Source of the DNA: Streptomyces carminius
Lineage (GTDB): Bacteria; Actinomycetota; Actinomycetes; Streptomycetales; Streptomycetaceae
Assembly (NCBI RefSeq): GCF_002794255.1
Contig: NZ_PGGW01000008.1
Location: 62,001 to 126,000, forward strand
DNA length: 64,000 bases
Reading direction: 5' to 3'
Of this stretch, positions 43,658 to 51,258 are shown one piece after another; the stretch's first letter is position 1, and each line of letters begins with the position of its first letter. The position numbers were made by a program, and so were the translations under genes. The notes below the pieces were generated by a model, which was given only the letters and a program-made list of their open reading frames with translations, did no database searches and was not told the origin of the DNA.

Positions 43658-43988
43658 GGGTGAAACCTCCTGGAGAGCTGGAGCCACGGACCGGAGACCG
43701 GCGGGAGCCGGCCGCGGAGAGCGCCCATGGTGGCCGCGGAAGGAGAACGCCGGGGAACCGGACCGCCGCCGGAGGGGCTGCGCTGGGTGAACGCCCGTGC
43801 CCCGGAGCCGCGGAGCGGGCAAAGAGCGCCGCGAAAATGACAACTCCATTTGCCGCCTGAGCATTACACCGCTTCCGCGAGCAGAATCGTTCAGGTATGC
43901 CCGGAACGGGTGACACGTTGCGTAACCTCAGCGTCACTTCCGCACCACAGGTGGGTGCGGCCGCACACTGCGCGGGAGGTGAGCACGC
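43658..43988. promoter_or_regulatory. Divergent upstream region of phoD and the roadblock operon
   Basis: 331 bp without a gene. On the minus strand GTTCACCC at 43792-43785 matches the core of streptomycete PHO-box repeats, but a second repeat at 11-bp spacing is poor, so it is only a candidate. The right half (about 43840-43920) is A+T rich for this genome and probably holds promoters. GGGAGGTGA before 43989 is the ribosome site of the roadblock gene. Confidence 0.4.
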
Positions 43989-44481
43989 GTGCCCGGAATC
44001 GACGAGTGCCTGCTCGAAGTCATGACGCTGCCCGGAGCCCGCGGCGCCGCCGTGGTCGACCGGACCAGCGGGCTCGCACTCGGCACGATCGGCGAACCGG
44101 CGGGCGAGGACCACGAGAGCGCGGCCGCCGAGACGGCGGAGCTCGCCCGGGTGGCAGCCGAGCATCCCGCCTTCACCGCGCCCGGGACCGGCGGCCCGGA
44201 GGACGGCGGGGAAACCGGCGGGGAAGCGGGCGGCACGGCCTTCGTGGAGGACCTCATCGTCACCACACGCACCGGCTACCACCTGCTGCGCTTCGTCGAC
44301 CGCGTCCTCGACGACGGTCTCTTCATCTGGTTCCTCCGAGGAGGCCCCCGGCTTCGGCCGGGGGAGGAATCGGACTTCTGCGGGGCAGGACAGGAGGAGC
44401 CGGTTCGCCGACGGGGCGGATCGGCGTCCACCCCCCGGACCCCCGCAGAGTGTCACAAGTTGATGTGATAGTTTGTGAGAT

Positions 44482-45678
44482 ATGGCCACGTATGTGAAGC
44501 GGGCGTATCGGTACCGCTTCCACCCGACCCCGGAGCAGGCGGCCGAGCTTGCCCGGACCTTCGGGTGCGTGCGCAAGGTCTACAACATGGCCCTCGCCGC
44601 CCGCACCGAGGCGTGGGCCAGACAGGAGCGGGTCACCTGCAACCAGACCTCGGCGATGCTGACGGCCTGAAAGAAGACCGAGGAACTCGCCTACCTGGGC
44701 GAGGTGTCCTCCGTCCCGCTCCAGCAGGCGCTTCGGCACCTGCAGGCGGCGTTTGCGAACTTCTTCGCCCGGCGGGCCAGGTACCCGCGCTTCAAGTCGA
44801 AGAAGAAGTCGCGCAAGAGCGCCGAGTACACCAACAGCGCCTTCCGCTTCCGGGACGGCAGGCTCACACTGGCGAAGATGACCGAGCCGCTGGACATCAT
44901 CTGGTCCAGGCCGCTTCCCGAGGGAGCGAAACCCTCCACGGTGACCGTGACGCAGGACGCGGCCGGGCGCTGGTTCGTGTCCCTGCTGGTGGCCGACCCC
45001 GCCGTGCGGCCGCTGCCGGCCACCGATACGGCTGTCGGGGTGGATGTGGGTCTGGACCACCTGCTGACTCTCTCCACGGGGGAGAAGACCGCCAACCCCC
45101 GGCACGAGCGCCAGGACCGGGCCCGGCTCGCGAAGGCCCAGCGGGAGCTGTCCCGCAAGGCCAGGGGAGAGGGGGTCAACCGGGCCAAGGCCCGGCGCAG
45201 GGTCGCCCGCATCCACGCGAGGATCACCGACCGGCGCCGGGACCTGCTGCACAAGCTGTCCACCCGACTCGTCCGCGAGAACCAAGTGGTCGTGATCGAG
45301 GACCTGACCGTCCGGAACATGGTCAGGAACCACACGCTGGCCCGAGCGATCTCGGACGCGGCATGGACCCGGTTCCGGAGCATGCTGGAGTACAAGTGCG
45401 CCTGGTATGGGCGGGAACTGGTGGTCGTGGACCGCTTCTTCCCCTCGTCCAGGCTGTGCTCCACCTGCGGCACTCTCGCCAAGGCGATGCCGCTGAACGT
45501 CCGCATCTGGACGTGCGACACCTGCGGAACGACCCACGACCGGGACGTGAACGCGGCACGCAACCTTCTGGCCGCCGGGCTGGCGGTGTCTGTCTGTGGA
45601 GCCGGTGTAAGACCTCAACGGAGAACTCCGGGCGGGCAGTCGGCGACGAAGCAGAAAACCCCACGGCGCGAGCCGTAG
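44482..45678 (+). pseudogene. tnpB: TnpB RNA-guided nuclease gene with one in-frame nonsense codon
   Basis: About 398 codons. MATYVKRAYRYRFHPTPEQ and VRKVYNMALAARTEAW are the usual TnpB start. TGA at 44668-44670 sits where homologs read LTAWKKTEEL (Trp). The frame continues unchanged after it, so a GTG at 44704 could restart it. The RuvC-like residues remain: Asp in GVDVGLDHLL (about 188), Glu in VVIEDLTVRNM (about 273), Asp in DRDVNAARN (about 355), plus the zinc ribbon CSTCG/CDTCG. Loss of the N-terminal 74 residues would probably abolish RNA-guided cutting. Confidence 0.88.
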
Positions 45679-45713
45679 GAATCCCCCTCGGTTCACGAGG
45701 GGGAGGAAGTCAA
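45560..45713 (+). ncRNA. Candidate omega RNA of the TnpB element
   Basis: In IS605 and IS1341 elements a guide RNA spans the tnpB 3' end and the right-end hairpin, with the guide taken from flanking DNA past the right border. Here that scaffold would include the hairpin 45683-45703 and end at TCAA (45713). The guide would then begin CCATCTGTGGCTCGACC (45714 onward). The 5' boundary is arbitrary. This is by family analogy only. Confidence 0.35.
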
Positions 45714-45797
45714 CCATCTGTGGCTCGACCGGGACGGCGGCAACATCGCCCTCGCCCGCATCCGGCTGCGGTACCTCGCCGAGCGGCTGGTGCTCGC

Positions 45798-46675
45798 GTG
45801 AGCGCCACCGGAGCGCTGCTGTGGGGAAGCGGAACGCTCTACCTGAGCGGCGGGGAGGTCGTGTACGCCGAGAGCCCCGCCGCTCCCGGCCTCGACGTCC
45901 TGCTCGCCAGGGGCGGCTGGCTCCCCGCCGAGGGATGGCGGGAGGCGCTGGACCGGGCTGGGGCCCGCCGGCAGGTCGGCCGCTTCCTGGTGGACAACGG
46001 TCGGCTGTCCCACGGCGAGCTGGAGGTCTACCACCTGAGCGCACTGCACGACGCCGCCTTCTTCGTCCTGGCCCCCGGCAGCGGACCGGCCCGCTTCCGC
46101 AGCGGCGCCGCCCACTGGCTGGGACCCGTCCGCCCGGTGGGCGCCAGGGCCCTGCAGCGGGAGATCCTGCGCCGCAGGAAGCTGCTGGCGGACCTGTGGC
46201 CGCACCCGGAGGTGGACGCCGCGCCCCTGGTCCGCCGGGGCCCCGGCCCCGACCCGGGGGCAGCGTGCCGTACTGGGACTCGCCGACGGCACGCGCACCC
46301 CCGCCGACATCGCCCGGCACCTCGGCCGCCCGGCCTTCCACGCGCCGGTCGACGTACGGCGGCTGGCCGCCGCGGGGCACGTCGAGACGCCGCCCGCCCG
46401 CCGGCCCCCCCGTCGCCGGCCGGATCCCGGAGGTGTCCGCCGATCCGGACACCGCCCTGCTGCGCGCCAAGGTGCGGACCATGGAGATGCTGGGGCTGAA
46501 GGACGAGATCGAGGACATCCTGATCACCCTGGGCGGCCAGTACCACCTGATCCGGCTGCTGAAGGGCCGCGGCAACAACGGCCTCTTCCTGTACCTGGCG
46601 CTGGAGAAGTCGCGGGCGAACCTGGCGATGGCCCGGCACCAGCTGCGGAAGATCGAGGCCGGGCTGGAGATCTGA
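45798..46675 (+). pseudogene. DUF4388/HTH-type regulator with roadblock-like C-terminus, two frameshifts
   Basis: GTG 45798 overlaps the previous stop. Frame 1 (to about 46240) encodes GALLWGSGTLYLSGGEVVYA and GRFLVDNGRLSHGELEVYHL, a DUF4388-like domain. The next frame (about 46255-46400) continues as a winged-helix segment (RAVLGLADGTRTPADIARHL, HAPVDVRRLAAAGHVETPP). The third frame (to 46675) gives DTALLRAKVRTMEMLGLKDE and LFLYLALEKSRANLAMARHQ, matching the C-terminal half of small roadblock-type proteins. Each shift is +1 and coincides with a G or C run (GGGGG near 46255, seven C near 46405). Removing one base at each gives 876 bp, a continuous 291-codon ORF. Real mutation or assembly error cannot be told apart. 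Confidence 0.65.
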
Positions 46676-46694
46676 CCCGCGGACCCGGCCGGGT

Positions 46695-48185
46695 TCAGGC
46701 CGGCAGGCGGCCCGGACCCGGCCGGGCCGCCTCGGCAAGCAGCCGTACCCCGTGCGCGATCCGGCCCGGCGTCAGATGCGCGTATCCCAGTACCAGCCGG
46801 ACATGTCCGTCGCCGGGCGGGGAAGCGCCGTAGTGGGACAGCGGACGCACCGCCACCCCCACCCGCGCGGTACGGGCGAGGAAGCGCTCCTCGGGACCGT
46901 ACCGGGCCGGCAGGGTGACGATGACGTGCAGCCCGGCGGCGATCCCCGTCGTCTCGGCGCCCTCGAAGGATCCGGCCAGCGCCCGCAGCAGCGCGTCGCG
47001 CCGCTGCCGGTAGGCGCGTCCGCAGCGGCGCAGCTGCCGGTCGTAGTCGCCGCGGGAGACGAAGTCGGCCAGCAGCGCCTGGTCCAGGACCGGATGGCCC
47101 AGGTCCATGGTGCGCTTGCGCTCCACCACCTCCTCGGCCAGCCGGTCCGGCACCACCAGCCACCCCAGCCGGAGCCCGGGGGCCAGGGACTTGCTGACCG
47201 AGGAGGTGTAGGCGACATGCCGCGGATCGAGTCCCTGCAAGGCGCTGATGGGCGCCCGGTCGTAGCGGAAGTCGCCGTCGTAGTCGTCCTCGATCAGCAG
47301 TCCGCCGGTGGTACGGGCCCACCTCAGCAGGGCGGAGCGGCGCGCGGCGGAGTAGGCGATGCCGGACGGGAACTGGTGGGCGGGGGTGACGACCGCGGCC
47401 CGTGCGCCCGAGGCGGTCAGCTCCTGCGGGACGAGGCCCTCCGCGTCCATGCCGACCGGTACGGTCGCCAGCCCGGCCGCCGCGAACAGCGCCGTGTGCT
47501 CGGGGCTTCCGGGACTCTCCGCCGCCACCGTCCGGTGCTCCCGCCCGCGCAGGGCCAGCCCCAGGAGCGTCATCGCCTGCGCCACACCCGAACAGACCAC
47601 CACCCGGTCCGGTTCGGCGACCACACCGCGCCGCCGTGCCAGCAGGGCGGCCAGGGCGGCGCGCAGGGCGGGCAGCCCACGCGGGTCCGGGTAGCCCAGC
47701 TCCCGGTACGGCAGCCGGGCCAGGGCACGCCGGTGGGCGGCGGCCCACGCGGCGCGGGGAAACAGCGACGGATCGGGGGAGCCCGGCCGGAAGTCCACCA
47801 CGGGCTCCGGGGCCCGCTCCCCGGCGGGTGGCGGGTGGGCCGGGGCGGTGCGTGCGGCGTCCCCCACCCAGGTGCCCGCCCCCCGGCTGCTGGTGAGGTA
47901 CCCCTCGGCGGTCAGCTGCTCGTAGGCCTCCGTCACCAGTCCGCGGGACACCCCCAGATCGGCGGCGAGTTCGCGGCTGGACGGCAGCCGGGTGCCGGGC
48001 GCCAGCCGCCCCGAGCGCACCGCCTCGCGCAGCCGCTCCCGGAGGGTGTGGCCGCGCTGTCGCGGCGGTGCCGAGGCCAGCGGCGGCAGCAGCCCCCAGG
48101 CCGCGGCCCCGCCGGACTGTCCGCCGGGGCCGGGAGCGGGATCGCCGGGCGGCTCCGGGCCGGAAGTGGTCCTCTTGTCGCCCAT
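46695..48185 (-). CDS. MocR-type regulator (GntR HTH fused to class I aminotransferase)
   Basis: 496 aa from ATG 48185. The GntR winged helix (LRERLREAVRSGRLAPGTRL, LAADLGVSRGLVTEAYEQL) is joined to an aminotransferase-fold domain with PLP Lys in SSVSKSLAPGLRLGW and LIEDDYDGDFRYDRAPISAL. Such proteins usually regulate PLP synthesis or a divergent gene. The divergent neighbour, 47 bp away, is a DMT exporter, its likely target; the short gap holds a repeated GGACC element. Confidence 0.93.
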   Translation of the reverse strand: MGDKRTTSGPEPPGDPAPGPGGQSGGAAAWGLLPPLASAPPRQRGHTLRERLREAVRSGRLAPGTRLPSSRELAADLGVSRGLVTEAYEQLTAEGYLTSSRGAGTWVGDAARTAPAHPPPAGERAPEPVVDFRPGSPDPSLFPRAAWAAAHRRALARLPYRELGYPDPRGLPALRAALAALLARRRGVVAEPDRVVVCSGVAQAMTLLGLALRGREHRTVAAESPGSPEHTALFAAAGLATVPVGMDAEGLVPQELTASGARAAVVTPAHQFPSGIAYSAARRSALLRWARTTGGLLIEDDYDGDFRYDRAPISALQGLDPRHVAYTSSVSKSLAPGLRLGWLVVPDRLAEEVVERKRTMDLGHPVLDQALLADFVSRGDYDRQLRRCGRAYRQRRDALLRALAGSFEGAETTGIAAGLHVIVTLPARYGPEERFLARTARVGVAVRPLSHYGASPPGDGHVRLVLGYAHLTPGRIAHGVRLLAEAARPGPGRLPA

Positions 48186-48189
48186 GGAA

Positions 48190-48225
48190 GTGGACCTTAA
48201 ACCGGACCGCGCGGCCGCCTAGCGT
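48190..48225 (+). promoter_or_regulatory. Promoter and candidate MocR operator of the DMT gene
   Basis: A -10 box TAGCGT (48220-48225) lies 7 nt before ATG 48233, so the mRNA is probably leaderless. TTAAAC (48197-48202) is a weak -35 at 17 bp spacing. It is embedded between two direct GGACC repeats (48192-48196 and 48204-48208), a placement that suits a MocR activator/repressor. Confidence 0.45.
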
Positions 48226-48232
48226 CGGCCCC

Positions 48233-49282
48233 ATGTCCTCCCCGAGATCCGCGCACCCTCCGGTCGTCCCGCCTCCGCCGCCCCGGCCGCCCTCGCGGCC
48301 CGCGCCGTCCCCGCCGTTCCCCGCGGCCCGGCGCCGTTCCCGCCGACGCGGCGCCCTGCTCGCGGCGGTCGCCTGCTGCCTGGTCGGCGCGTCGTTCACC
48401 GCCAACAGCGTGCTCGGCGACTACCCGCACGCCGGCGGTCAGACACTGCGCTACGGCCTGGCGTGCCTGCTGCTCCTGCCGCTGGCCGGCCGCGGCGCCC
48501 GCCACGGCGTCCTCGGCCCGCTGCGCGCCCTGACGGCCCGCCAGTGGATCCGGCTCGCACTGCTGGCCGCCGTCGGCATGGTCGGCTTCAACCTCGCGGT
48601 GCTGGCGGCCGAACGCACCGCCGAGCCGGCGGTCCCCGGCGTCCTGGTCGGCTGCGCGCCGGTCGTCGTCGCCGTGATCGTTCCCGCGCTGAACGGCCGC
48701 CGGCCCGCCCGGCCGGTGGTGTACGGGGCGCTGCTGGTGGCGGCCGGGGCGCTCGCCGTCCAGGGCTGGGGCCGCACCGATGCCACCGGTCTGCTGTGGT
48801 CCGCCGGGGCGCTGGCCGGGGAGGTGGGGTTCGCGGTGATCGCCGTCCCCCTGGTGCGTCCGCTCGGCGCCCGGCTGCTGTCCGCGGCGGCCTGCGGGCT
48901 GGCGGCGGTGGAGGCCGCGCTGCTCGGTGCGGTACTGGACGGCGGGGACTGGCTGCGATTCCCGGAGCGGGGCGAGGCGGTGGCGCTGCTGTGGCAGGCG
49001 GTCGTCGTCACGGTGGTCGGTTTCGTGTGCTGGTACGCCGGGATCGGACGCATCGGCGCGGAGCGGGCCACGCTCTTCTCCGGGCTGATCCCCGTCAGCG
49101 CCGCGCTGACGGCCCCGGTCGTGGGCACCGGCTCGTACGGCTGGGCCCAGGCGGGCGGCAGCCTGCTGGTCGGCCTGGGAGTCGCGGTCGGGGCGGGAGT
49201 GCGGGCCCGCCGCCGGCCGGCACCACCCGCACCGGAGGGTGCCGCGGCCGTCCGGCAGGCCGCGGCGCGAGGCCCGGGATGA
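48233..49282 (+). CDS. DMT-family transporter (EamA domains)
   Basis: 349 aa from ATG 48233. A Pro-rich cytoplasmic leader of about 35 residues is followed by ten hydrophobic segments in two EamA repeats: ALLAAVACCLVGASFTANSV, then GMVGFNLAVLAAERTAEPAV and later VVGFVCWYAGIGRIGAERAT. The family exports metabolites or drugs. Divergence from a MocR regulator suggests a substrate linked to PLP or amino compounds (inference). Confidence 0.92.
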   Translation: MSSPRSAHPPVVPPPPPRPPSRPAPSPPFPAARRRSRRRGALLAAVACCLVGASFTANSVLGDYPHAGGQTLRYGLACLLLLPLAGRGARHGVLGPLRALTARQWIRLALLAAVGMVGFNLAVLAAERTAEPAVPGVLVGCAPVVVAVIVPALNGRRPARPVVYGALLVAAGALAVQGWGRTDATGLLWSAGALAGEVGFAVIAVPLVRPLGARLLSAAACGLAAVEAALLGAVLDGGDWLRFPERGEAVALLWQAVVVTVVGFVCWYAGIGRIGAERATLFSGLIPVSAALTAPVVGTGSYGWAQAGGSLLVGLGVAVGAGVRARRRPAPPAPEGAAAVRQAAARGPG

Positions 49283-49332
49283 CCCGGGCCGCCGTTCACC
49301 GGGTACGGGCGCACGGCCACCGGCGTCCGCCC

Positions 49333-49338
49333 TAGGAT
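49333..49338 (+). promoter_or_regulatory. -10 box TAGGAT for leaderless ECF41 sigma gene
   Basis: TAGGAT ends six bases before GTG 49345, with no ribosome binding site. The arrangement matches the leaderless promoters at 7987 and 48220 in this window. Confidence 0.45.
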
Positions 49339-49344
49339 GGTCCC

Positions 49345-50289
49345 GTGGTCCGGGACGGCACCGGTGCGGGCACCGGCGGAAGCGGGGACGAGGACGCGGC
49401 GGAGGTCTTCGAGGAGCACCGTCCGGTCCTGCTCTCGGTGGCCTACCGCATGCTCGGCCGGGTGGCCGACGCCGAGGACGTCGTGCAGGAGACCTGGCTG
49501 CGCTGGTACGCGGCCGACCGCCCGGCCGTGCGCGAACCCCGCGCCTATCTGGTGCGCGCCGCCACCCGTCTCGCCGTCGACCGGCTGCGCCGGATCCATG
49601 CCCGGCGCGAGGCGTATGTGGGGCCCTGGCTGCCGGAACCGCTGGTCACCGACTACGTCCGCACCGTCCCGGACGGGACCGAGCGGGTGCTGCTCGCCGA
49701 GTCGGTCTCCCTGGCGGTGCTGGTCGTCCTGGAGTCGCTCTCCCCGCTGGAGCGGACGGTGTTCGTGCTGCGCGAGGCGTTCGGGCTCCCCTACGGTGAG
49801 ATCGCCGGGACTCTGGACCGGAGCGAGGCGGCGGTGCGGCAGCTCGCCGTGCGCGCCCGCCGTCATGTCGCCGAGCGCGTCCCGCGCTTCGACGTCGACC
49901 CCGCGCAGCGGAGGAAACTGACCGAGCGCTTCCTGGCAGCCGCCCTGGAGGGCGATCTGGAGGGGCTGCTGGCCCTTCTGGCCTCGGACGCGCGGCTGGT
50001 GGGCGATGGCGGCGGCCGGGCGAAGGCGCCGCTGCGGACCATCCTCGGCGCCGACAAGGTGGCACGTTTCACGGTCGCGGTCATCCGGACCCCGGTCCGG
50101 GACCTGGAGATCGTTCCGCTGGAGGTCAACGGCGGTCCCGCCCTGCTCGCCACCGCCGGCGGCCGCCCGTACGCCGTCCTCGCGCTGGAGACGGCGGGCG
50201 GTCTCATCCACTCCGTCCACCTCATCAGCAACCCGGACAAGCTGGCTCACCTGGCCCCTCCGGTCCGCCCGGTCCGCCCGATGCCCTGA
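49345..50289 (+). CDS. ECF41-type sigma factor with SnoaL-like C-terminal domain
   Basis: 314 aa, GTG start. Sigma-2 (HRPVLLSVAYRMLGRVADAEDVVQETWLRW) and sigma-4 (LSPLERTVFVLREAFGLPYGEIAGTLDRSEAAVRQL) are complete. The ECF41 marks are all present: WLPEPL in the linker (about residue 96), DGGGR in the SnoaL-like domain (about 221) and NPDKL near the end (about 296). In this group the C-terminal domain replaces an anti-sigma factor. ECF41 genes usually sit beside a carboxymuconolactone decarboxylase, oxidoreductase or epimerase gene; here an SDR gene follows tail to tail. Confidence 0.94.
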   Translation: MVRDGTGAGTGGSGDEDAAEVFEEHRPVLLSVAYRMLGRVADAEDVVQETWLRWYAADRPAVREPRAYLVRAATRLAVDRLRRIHARREAYVGPWLPEPLVTDYVRTVPDGTERVLLAESVSLAVLVVLESLSPLERTVFVLREAFGLPYGEIAGTLDRSEAAVRQLAVRARRHVAERVPRFDVDPAQRRKLTERFLAAALEGDLEGLLALLASDARLVGDGGGRAKAPLRTILGADKVARFTVAVIRTPVRDLEIVPLEVNGGPALLATAGGRPYAVLALETAGGLIHSVHLISNPDKLAHLAPPVRPVRPMP

Positions 50290-50310
50290 CCGCGCCGGTG
50301 CCGCCGCCGC

Positions 50311-51060
50311 TCACAGTCCGCCGCTCACCCGCAGCACCGCGCCCGTGGTGTACGAGGCCTCCGGCGACAGCAGCCAGGCGACCGCCCCGGCCACCTCCTC
50401 CGCCTCCCCGGGGCGGCCCATCGGGATGACCCCGGCCTTGCGCCACGGACGCTGCGGGTCGCCCATCGTGGCGTGCATGTCGGTGAGGATCGCCCCGGGC
50501 TGCACGGAGTTGACCCGCACCCCGTCCGGGCCCAGCTCCTTGGCCAGCCCGACCGTCATGGCGTCCAGCGCCGCCTTCGTCGCGGCGTAGTGGACGTACT
50601 CACCGGGGCTGCCGAGGGTGGCCGCGCACGAGGAGACCGTGACGATCGCGCCGCCGTTTCCCCCGTACCGCGTGGACAGCTCGCGCGCGGCCCGCCGCGC
50701 GCACAGCAGTGTCCCCATGACGTTGACGTCCACCACCCGGCGCATCACCTCCGTGGCGGTCTCGGTGAACCTGCCCAGCGGACCGGTGATCCCGGCGTTG
50801 AGGACCGCGCCCGTGACGGGCCCCAGCCGGGCGGCCGTCTCCTCGAAGAGGGTGTCGACCTCGCTCTCGACACTGGTGTCCAGCTGTACGGCGATCGCCT
50901 CGGCGCCCGCGGCCCGTACCTCCTCCACCGTCCGGCCGGCCGCCTCGGCCGACCGCTCGTAGCCGACGGCGACGTCATGTCCGGCCCGCGCCAGCCGCCG
51001 GGCGACGGCCGCTCCTATACCGCGGCTCCCGCCGGTGACGATCGTTACCTGCCGTGCCAT
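50311..51060 (-). CDS. SDR-family oxidoreductase (FabG-like)
   Basis: 249 aa from ATG 51060 with GGGAGA upstream; an in-frame extension to 51123 lacks homology. Classical SDR: TGGSRGIGAAVAR cofactor loop, LNAGITGPLG, catalytic VSSCAATLGSPGEYVHYAATKAAL (Ser, Tyr-x3-Lys), VNSVQPGAILTDMHA. Probably NADP-dependent. As the gene next to an ECF41 sigma factor it may be the sigma target, although I do not see the TGTCACA/CGTC-type promoter. A 12-bp palindrome lies in its upstream region. Confidence 0.92.
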   Translation of the reverse strand: MARQVTIVTGGSRGIGAAVARRLARAGHDVAVGYERSAEAAGRTVEEVRAAGAEAIAVQLDTSVESEVDTLFEETAARLGPVTGAVLNAGITGPLGRFTETATEVMRRVVDVNVMGTLLCARRAARELSTRYGGNGGAIVTVSSCAATLGSPGEYVHYAATKAALDAMTVGLAKELGPDGVRVNSVQPGAILTDMHATMGDPQRPWRKAGVIPMGRPGEAEEVAGAVAWLLSPEASYTTGAVLRVSGGL

Positions 51061-51111
51061 GCCGTTCTCCCTCGCTCGCCGCCGGACCGCCGGATACGAC
51101 AGCCGGGGAAT

Positions 51112-51123
51112 ATGATCGATCAT
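51112..51123. promoter_or_regulatory. Perfect palindrome ATGATCGATCAT
   Basis: A 12-bp perfect palindrome about 50 bp upstream of the SDR start, in the region shared with the GntR gene. It looks like a TetR-type operator, but no TetR gene is adjacent, so the binder is unknown. Confidence 0.35.
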
Positions 51124-51150
51124 TCACGGGGAGGGGCGCCAGTGGGCTGA

Positions 51151-51164
51151 TTGGTCTTGACCAA
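51151..51164. promoter_or_regulatory. HutC/DasR-type operator TTGGTCTTGACCAA
   Basis: A perfect inverted repeat TTGGTC-TT-GACCAA, differing from the DasR consensus core TGGTCTAGACCA at one position. It lies 95 bp before the GntR/HutC gene at 51259, so autoregulation is likely; it could equally be a DasR site. Confidence 0.55.
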
Positions 51165-51258
51165 GTGACCGGTGCATCCCTATCGTCGGCATACGCAAGG
51201 ACCTTTAAAAAACAAGCGCACGTAAAACCGGCAGGACACGGCGACTGCGGAGGCAAGG

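Larger units (their letters stand above)
44327..45713 (+). mobile_element. IS605/IS1341-type element carrying only tnpB, 1387 bp
   Basis: Borders are set by restoring the host ORF: left flank TTCAT (44322-44326), right end TCAA (45710-45713). There is no target duplication, as expected for IS200/IS605 elements. Subterminal hairpins are present at both ends: 44345-44364 (CCCCCGGC, loop TTCG, GCCGGGGG) and 45683-45703 (CCCCCTCG, loop GTTCA, CGAGGGGG). No tnpA is inside, so it would depend on a transposase in trans. The only gene is tnpB, which has an internal stop. Confidence 0.82.
43989..45801 (+). pseudogene. Roadblock-operon gene interrupted by a TnpB element
   Basis: The 5' part (43989-44326, GTG start with GGAGGTGA) encodes MPGIDECLLEVMTLPGARGA, VVDRTSGLALGTIGEP and VEDLIVTTRTGYHLLRFVDR. 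The 3' part (45714-45801) encodes HLWLDRDGGNIALARIRLRY to LAERLVLA, then stop. Joining them at the element borders gives 426 bp, an unbroken 141-codon ORF reading through GLFIHLWLDRDGGN. The product resembles small streptomycete roadblock/LC7-like proteins. Its stop overlaps the next gene's GTG by 4 bp, as expected for an intact ancestral operon. As it stands the gene is inactivated. Confidence 0.8.

Noticed and set aside
44345..45703. The two hairpins as ordinary transcription terminators
   Set aside because: They lie just inside both ends of the TnpB element and match the subterminal hairpins expected for IS200/IS605 elements.
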